Assembly: GCF_030463535.1 (NCBI RefSeq)
Contig: NC_132899.1
Coordinates: 15,409,490-15,473,489 of the forward strand
Origin: Salminus brasiliensis
Lineage: Eukaryota > Chordata > Actinopteri > Characiformes > Bryconidae
Length of the DNA stretch: 64,000 nucleotides
Reading direction: 5' to 3'
Under the pieces are notes generated by a model, which worked only from the letters and a program-made list of their open reading frames with translations, did not search any database and was not told where the DNA came from. Position numbers and translations under genes: made by a program. Of the stretch, positions 61,393 to 64,000 are shown one piece after another (the first letter of the stretch is position 1; every line of letters begins with the position of its first letter).

Positions 61393-61760
61393 TATGGACT
61401 TTTTGTTCTTTTTTCTTTGTGTGTGTGTGTGTGTGTGTGTGTGTTTATATATATGCAGTAATGTGAGCTTAATCCTCCAGAGCGCTCTCACGGGGTCTCG
61501 GCGCTAGCTCGCGGGGCTCCAGGAGACTCCCTCTCTCGCGGGTCGTGCCAGACGCTGCTGAGGTCCTAATCGAGGCCGAGTGATGAAGAGGACGAGAAGG
61601 AGCGGCATGGCAGCATCGGAGCAGGCCTCTGTACTGGAGCGGTGGCGCGCGCGATCACGCTCGGGGCCTCGCGGCGGCTGATGCTGCTGCTGCTGCTGTT
61701 GTTGCGTGCGCGCGCGCGCGCGGGCGCCCTATACTCTGCATGCTCTCTTCGCGCTCTGTC
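61393..61760 (-). promoter_or_regulatory. noggin 5' leader and promoter-side CpG island
   Basis: GC- and CpG-rich DNA directly upstream of the noggin start, including a TATA-like element (TATAGGG on the minus strand near 61730), a (CG)n tract at 61709-61723, a short CTG/CAG run (61681-61700), and a GT microsatellite close to the start codon. The island continues through the coding exon. No transcription start can be fixed from sequence alone. Confidence 0.5.
61419..61444. repeat. (GT)n microsatellite in the noggin 5' leader
   Basis: A GT tract about 27-50 bp upstream of the noggin ATG, continuing into a TA run (61446-61455). In the minus-strand frame of noggin it reads His-Thr repeats. Confidence 0.95.
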
Positions 61761-61907
61761 GCCAAAAGTGTGAGCGAGCGACCTGATCCGTCTGATTTAT
61801 CCTGCCTGCTCGGGATGGGAAGCCCGTGCTCGGGTTTAGGGGCGCCTCCTTCTTTTTTGGGGGTGGAGTGCCGGGAGGGGAGGGAGGCGATGGAGTGTAA
61901 TTTTTGT

Positions 61908-62480
61908 TTCCCCACCCGTTTTCCGTCAGTTGGATTGTTTTTCTTTTTCAGTTTTTACGTTTACCCACCTGTATTACGAGGCTTGTTCATCGTCGGTGTT
62001 TGACTGATTCCCACTAAGACTGTATGTTGTTTTCTCGCCGGTATTCCGATGTTTTTGTAATGTCGAGCCATATTCAGCTATTTCATTAAACCCACCTGTA
62101 TTCGGCTATGGCGTTATACCCACCCGTATTTCGCTGTTTTTGTTTATGCCAGTTCTTCTTCTGTCATTTCTGTTACACTCGTATTTCGGTCGTTTTCTTT
62201 TCCACCCACACTGGCCTTTTTTTGCCCGACATTTTTATCTCCTCCTATTTTTCTAGAACCACGCGCAGTCTGCTATTTGTTATCCACCTGTATTCAGTAT
62301 GTTTTAAAGGCCTTTTTGAAGGTCTAGCCAACAGTGTCCCACTGGTTTTATATTGTTTCATATTTCTGTTTTCCCACCCTTATTCTTATACCCCCCCCCT
62401 CCCCCCCCCCCCCTCCTATGTTTCAGTATTTTTCTCTCCCATGTGTTTTACGCTATTTTGGTTTCCCACCCGTAGAATTT
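61908..62480. repeat. Degenerate ~28-bp tandem array upstream of noggin
   Basis: The motif CCCACCYGTATTTCG followed by a T-rich spacer recurs at about 61911, 61963, 62009, 62090, 62119, 62177 (decayed), 62282, 62372 and 62466. Spacings are close to one, two or three times 27-29 bp; for example 62090 to 62119 is a near-perfect adjacent pair. It is a decayed minisatellite about 0.5 kb upstream of the noggin start. It includes a poly-C tract (62391-62413). Confidence 0.65.
62391..62413. repeat. Poly-C tract
   Basis: Twenty-three bases that are all C except one T at 62400, embedded in the degenerate tandem array. The opposite strand is a continuous G run that could form a quadruplex. Confidence 0.9.
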
Positions 62481-62484
62481 CAAA

Positions 62485-64000
62485 TCGGCTCGCGAGTATG
62501 AGCTACTGTCCAATCCTAGCGCCGGGGGGCGGGGCTTTCCGAAATGGGTGGGAAAAGAAGGCATCTAGAACTGGAGCGGTGTGTTTAGAGCGCGTGCGGC
62601 TCCTCGCCCTCTGCCGGCGCGCGCATGTGTAATTCATTATATGTCAAAGGGTGAGAGCGAGCGGGAGAGACGTTAGAGATAGAGTCTGGCTGAGGGAGTC
62701 TGGGACACACTGGGTGTGATAACACTCGGCATGGTTTACCCATTGTTTCATTCATTCTTTCATTCATTCATGCACTCTTAATTTAATCATTCATGCACTC
62801 TTCCAGACTCCATGAATGCATAAATGCACCCATCATTACAAAATTTTACATACATTTTTTTGTAGCAACTGCCTGTTTCAAAGCCTACCAGCTATTTGAT
62901 TCAACAAGTGCCTACAGCATGCTCTCACTGCTAAAGTCCACTGACTGCATTCTTGCTGCTGTAAAACAGCGCAGAACTGTCTTTAACTTTTAAACTGGTT
63001 GCAAGAGTTTAAGCATGTGCAAGCAGGGTCTAAAGCAATAGCTGGAACATGCAGGGTTAAGAAAGCGTCAGTGTTTGGAATTCCACAGAGTGCTGTTTCC
63101 GATATTCCTGTATTCCTCTTTAATGTTTAAATTGACCTTGGAGTAATTTTCTGGGCTAATACTGTGACAGTATGTGTCCGGCGCCAGTGGGATGTGAGTT
63201 CTTGCTTGAGACAAAGGAAATGGGGTGAAATTATGTTTCCAAGATAAGAGTGCCAACCAACTGTAGTGACAGGGAGACTGGTGGCCCTTGAAAATGAGTC
63301 ACCCCAAGGGTAAAAGCACATAATGCTCTAGACCGGACATGCATAGTCAATCAACAGACCAAGGAATATCACAGTGGTTGATTCATTCTGTAGGCAAATC
63401 AATACGTAGTGCACCATTACTTAAAAAGTTCTCTACGGTTTTACTTATCCTCAGGGTTCTGTAGAAAAATACCCCAGTGATGATCGAGACTGTAGTGAAT
63501 TCCATGATAAACAAGCGTATGTTGCCCTATAGACATTCAGAACAAATTTATGAGTAGTCCCAAAGTAGGCTGTTCCCTAAAGTGGTAGATGGGCTCCTGT
63601 CCATTTTTGGTAAGGATCAAACATTGCGTCATTTGATTCTTCATCCATAGATCACTCTTTGATAGTTGCAGTTGGCAAATTGTCCTCCCTAATGTATACA
63701 CACTCCACTTTCCATTCTCTCAGAGTCAGATCCATATGTTCTGAATCATCTCATCAGCGGGCCTATTTGTCCTTTGATTTGAATGGAAATAACGGAGGAA
63801 AGTCTGGTAGAAAAGCAACCATCAATAGGTCTCACACACTCAGCGCAGTGTGCTCGGTATACACAAAGTTCTCTTAATCTTAATGATGGATCAAAGGCCC
63901 TCCCAGGTCGAGGCACAAATATCCCTGATTCCTTCGTGACCCAGCTAGATAAAAATGTAATTTGTTTTTGTTTAATTCTTTGCGAAGACCTTTGATGATC
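62485..64000. other. Upstream side of noggin, no further gene
   Basis: CpG-rich up to about 62640 (ggcgcgcgcatgtgtaattc), then AT-rich. A CATT-rich run (62745-62770 and 62788-62795) is the only simple repeat. No coding exon is recognised up to the window end. Confidence 0.45.

Noticed and set aside
61393..61491. Upstream ATG as the noggin start codon
   Set aside because: It would place 33 residues, including a microsatellite peptide, before an obvious signal sequence. The ATG at 61392 fits family length and context.
1..64000. CRISPR arrays, phage, plasmid or bacterial operon features
   Set aside because: None present. Direct repeats found are microsatellites and minisatellites without CRISPR-like repeat-spacer order, and the genes are vertebrate.

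Overview
This window looks like a vertebrate genomic segment from a ray-finned (teleost) fish. It is AT-rich, carries many CA/TG, TA and GA microsatellites, and contains intron-bearing genes with GT-AG junctions. Its repeats are typical of teleosts: decayed Tc1-like transposases, Tc1-type and hAT-type non-autonomous elements, an L2-type LINE and a tRNA-derived SINE. The exact species cannot be read from the sequence. No bacterial, plasmid, phage or CRISPR features were seen.

Only two protein-coding genes can be supported, and they converge. The first is enpp7 (alkaline sphingomyelinase / choline-phosphate phosphodiesterase family) on the plus strand, six coding exons between 43358 and 47769. 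Its catalytic residues, signal peptide, membrane anchor and splice sites are all visible. Exon 2, however, lacks 10 bases relative to the conserved family sequence, so the conventional reading frame breaks. An AG 14 bases downstream of the normal acceptor would restore frame with a net loss of eight residues. The second is an intronless noggin gene (secreted BMP antagonist, probably the nog3-type paralogue) on the minus strand at 60694-61392, inside a GC-rich, CpG-rich island.

Layout. 1-43 kb is a gene desert with an L2 LINE interrupted by a SINE (3.3-5.4 kb), a Tc1-like relic (7.2-8.0 kb), nested MITEs (28.1-28.7 kb), further Tc1 fragments (27.4, 29.3, 30.8 kb), a 42-bp tandem repeat with inverted copies (39 kb) and several unique stretches that look like conserved non-coding regulatory DNA. 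43.2-48.2 kb is enpp7 with a GATA-rich, TATA-containing upstream region and a poly(A) signal. 48.2-60.3 kb is intergenic: a SINE, a hAT-like MITE, a Tc1-type MITE, a diverged three-copy local duplication and candidate enhancers with repeated bicoid-type homeodomain motifs. 60.3-62.5 kb is noggin with its 3' region, promoter island and an upstream degenerate ~28-bp tandem array. 62.5-64 kb shows nothing further.

The two genes do not share a pathway: enpp7 is expected to act on the intestinal brush border, noggin in embryonic patterning. The gene-poor, regulatory-looking surroundings fit a developmental gene such as noggin. Human NOG and ENPP7 both lie on 17q, which fits an ancestral linkage, but that is background knowledge and is not shown by this sequence.
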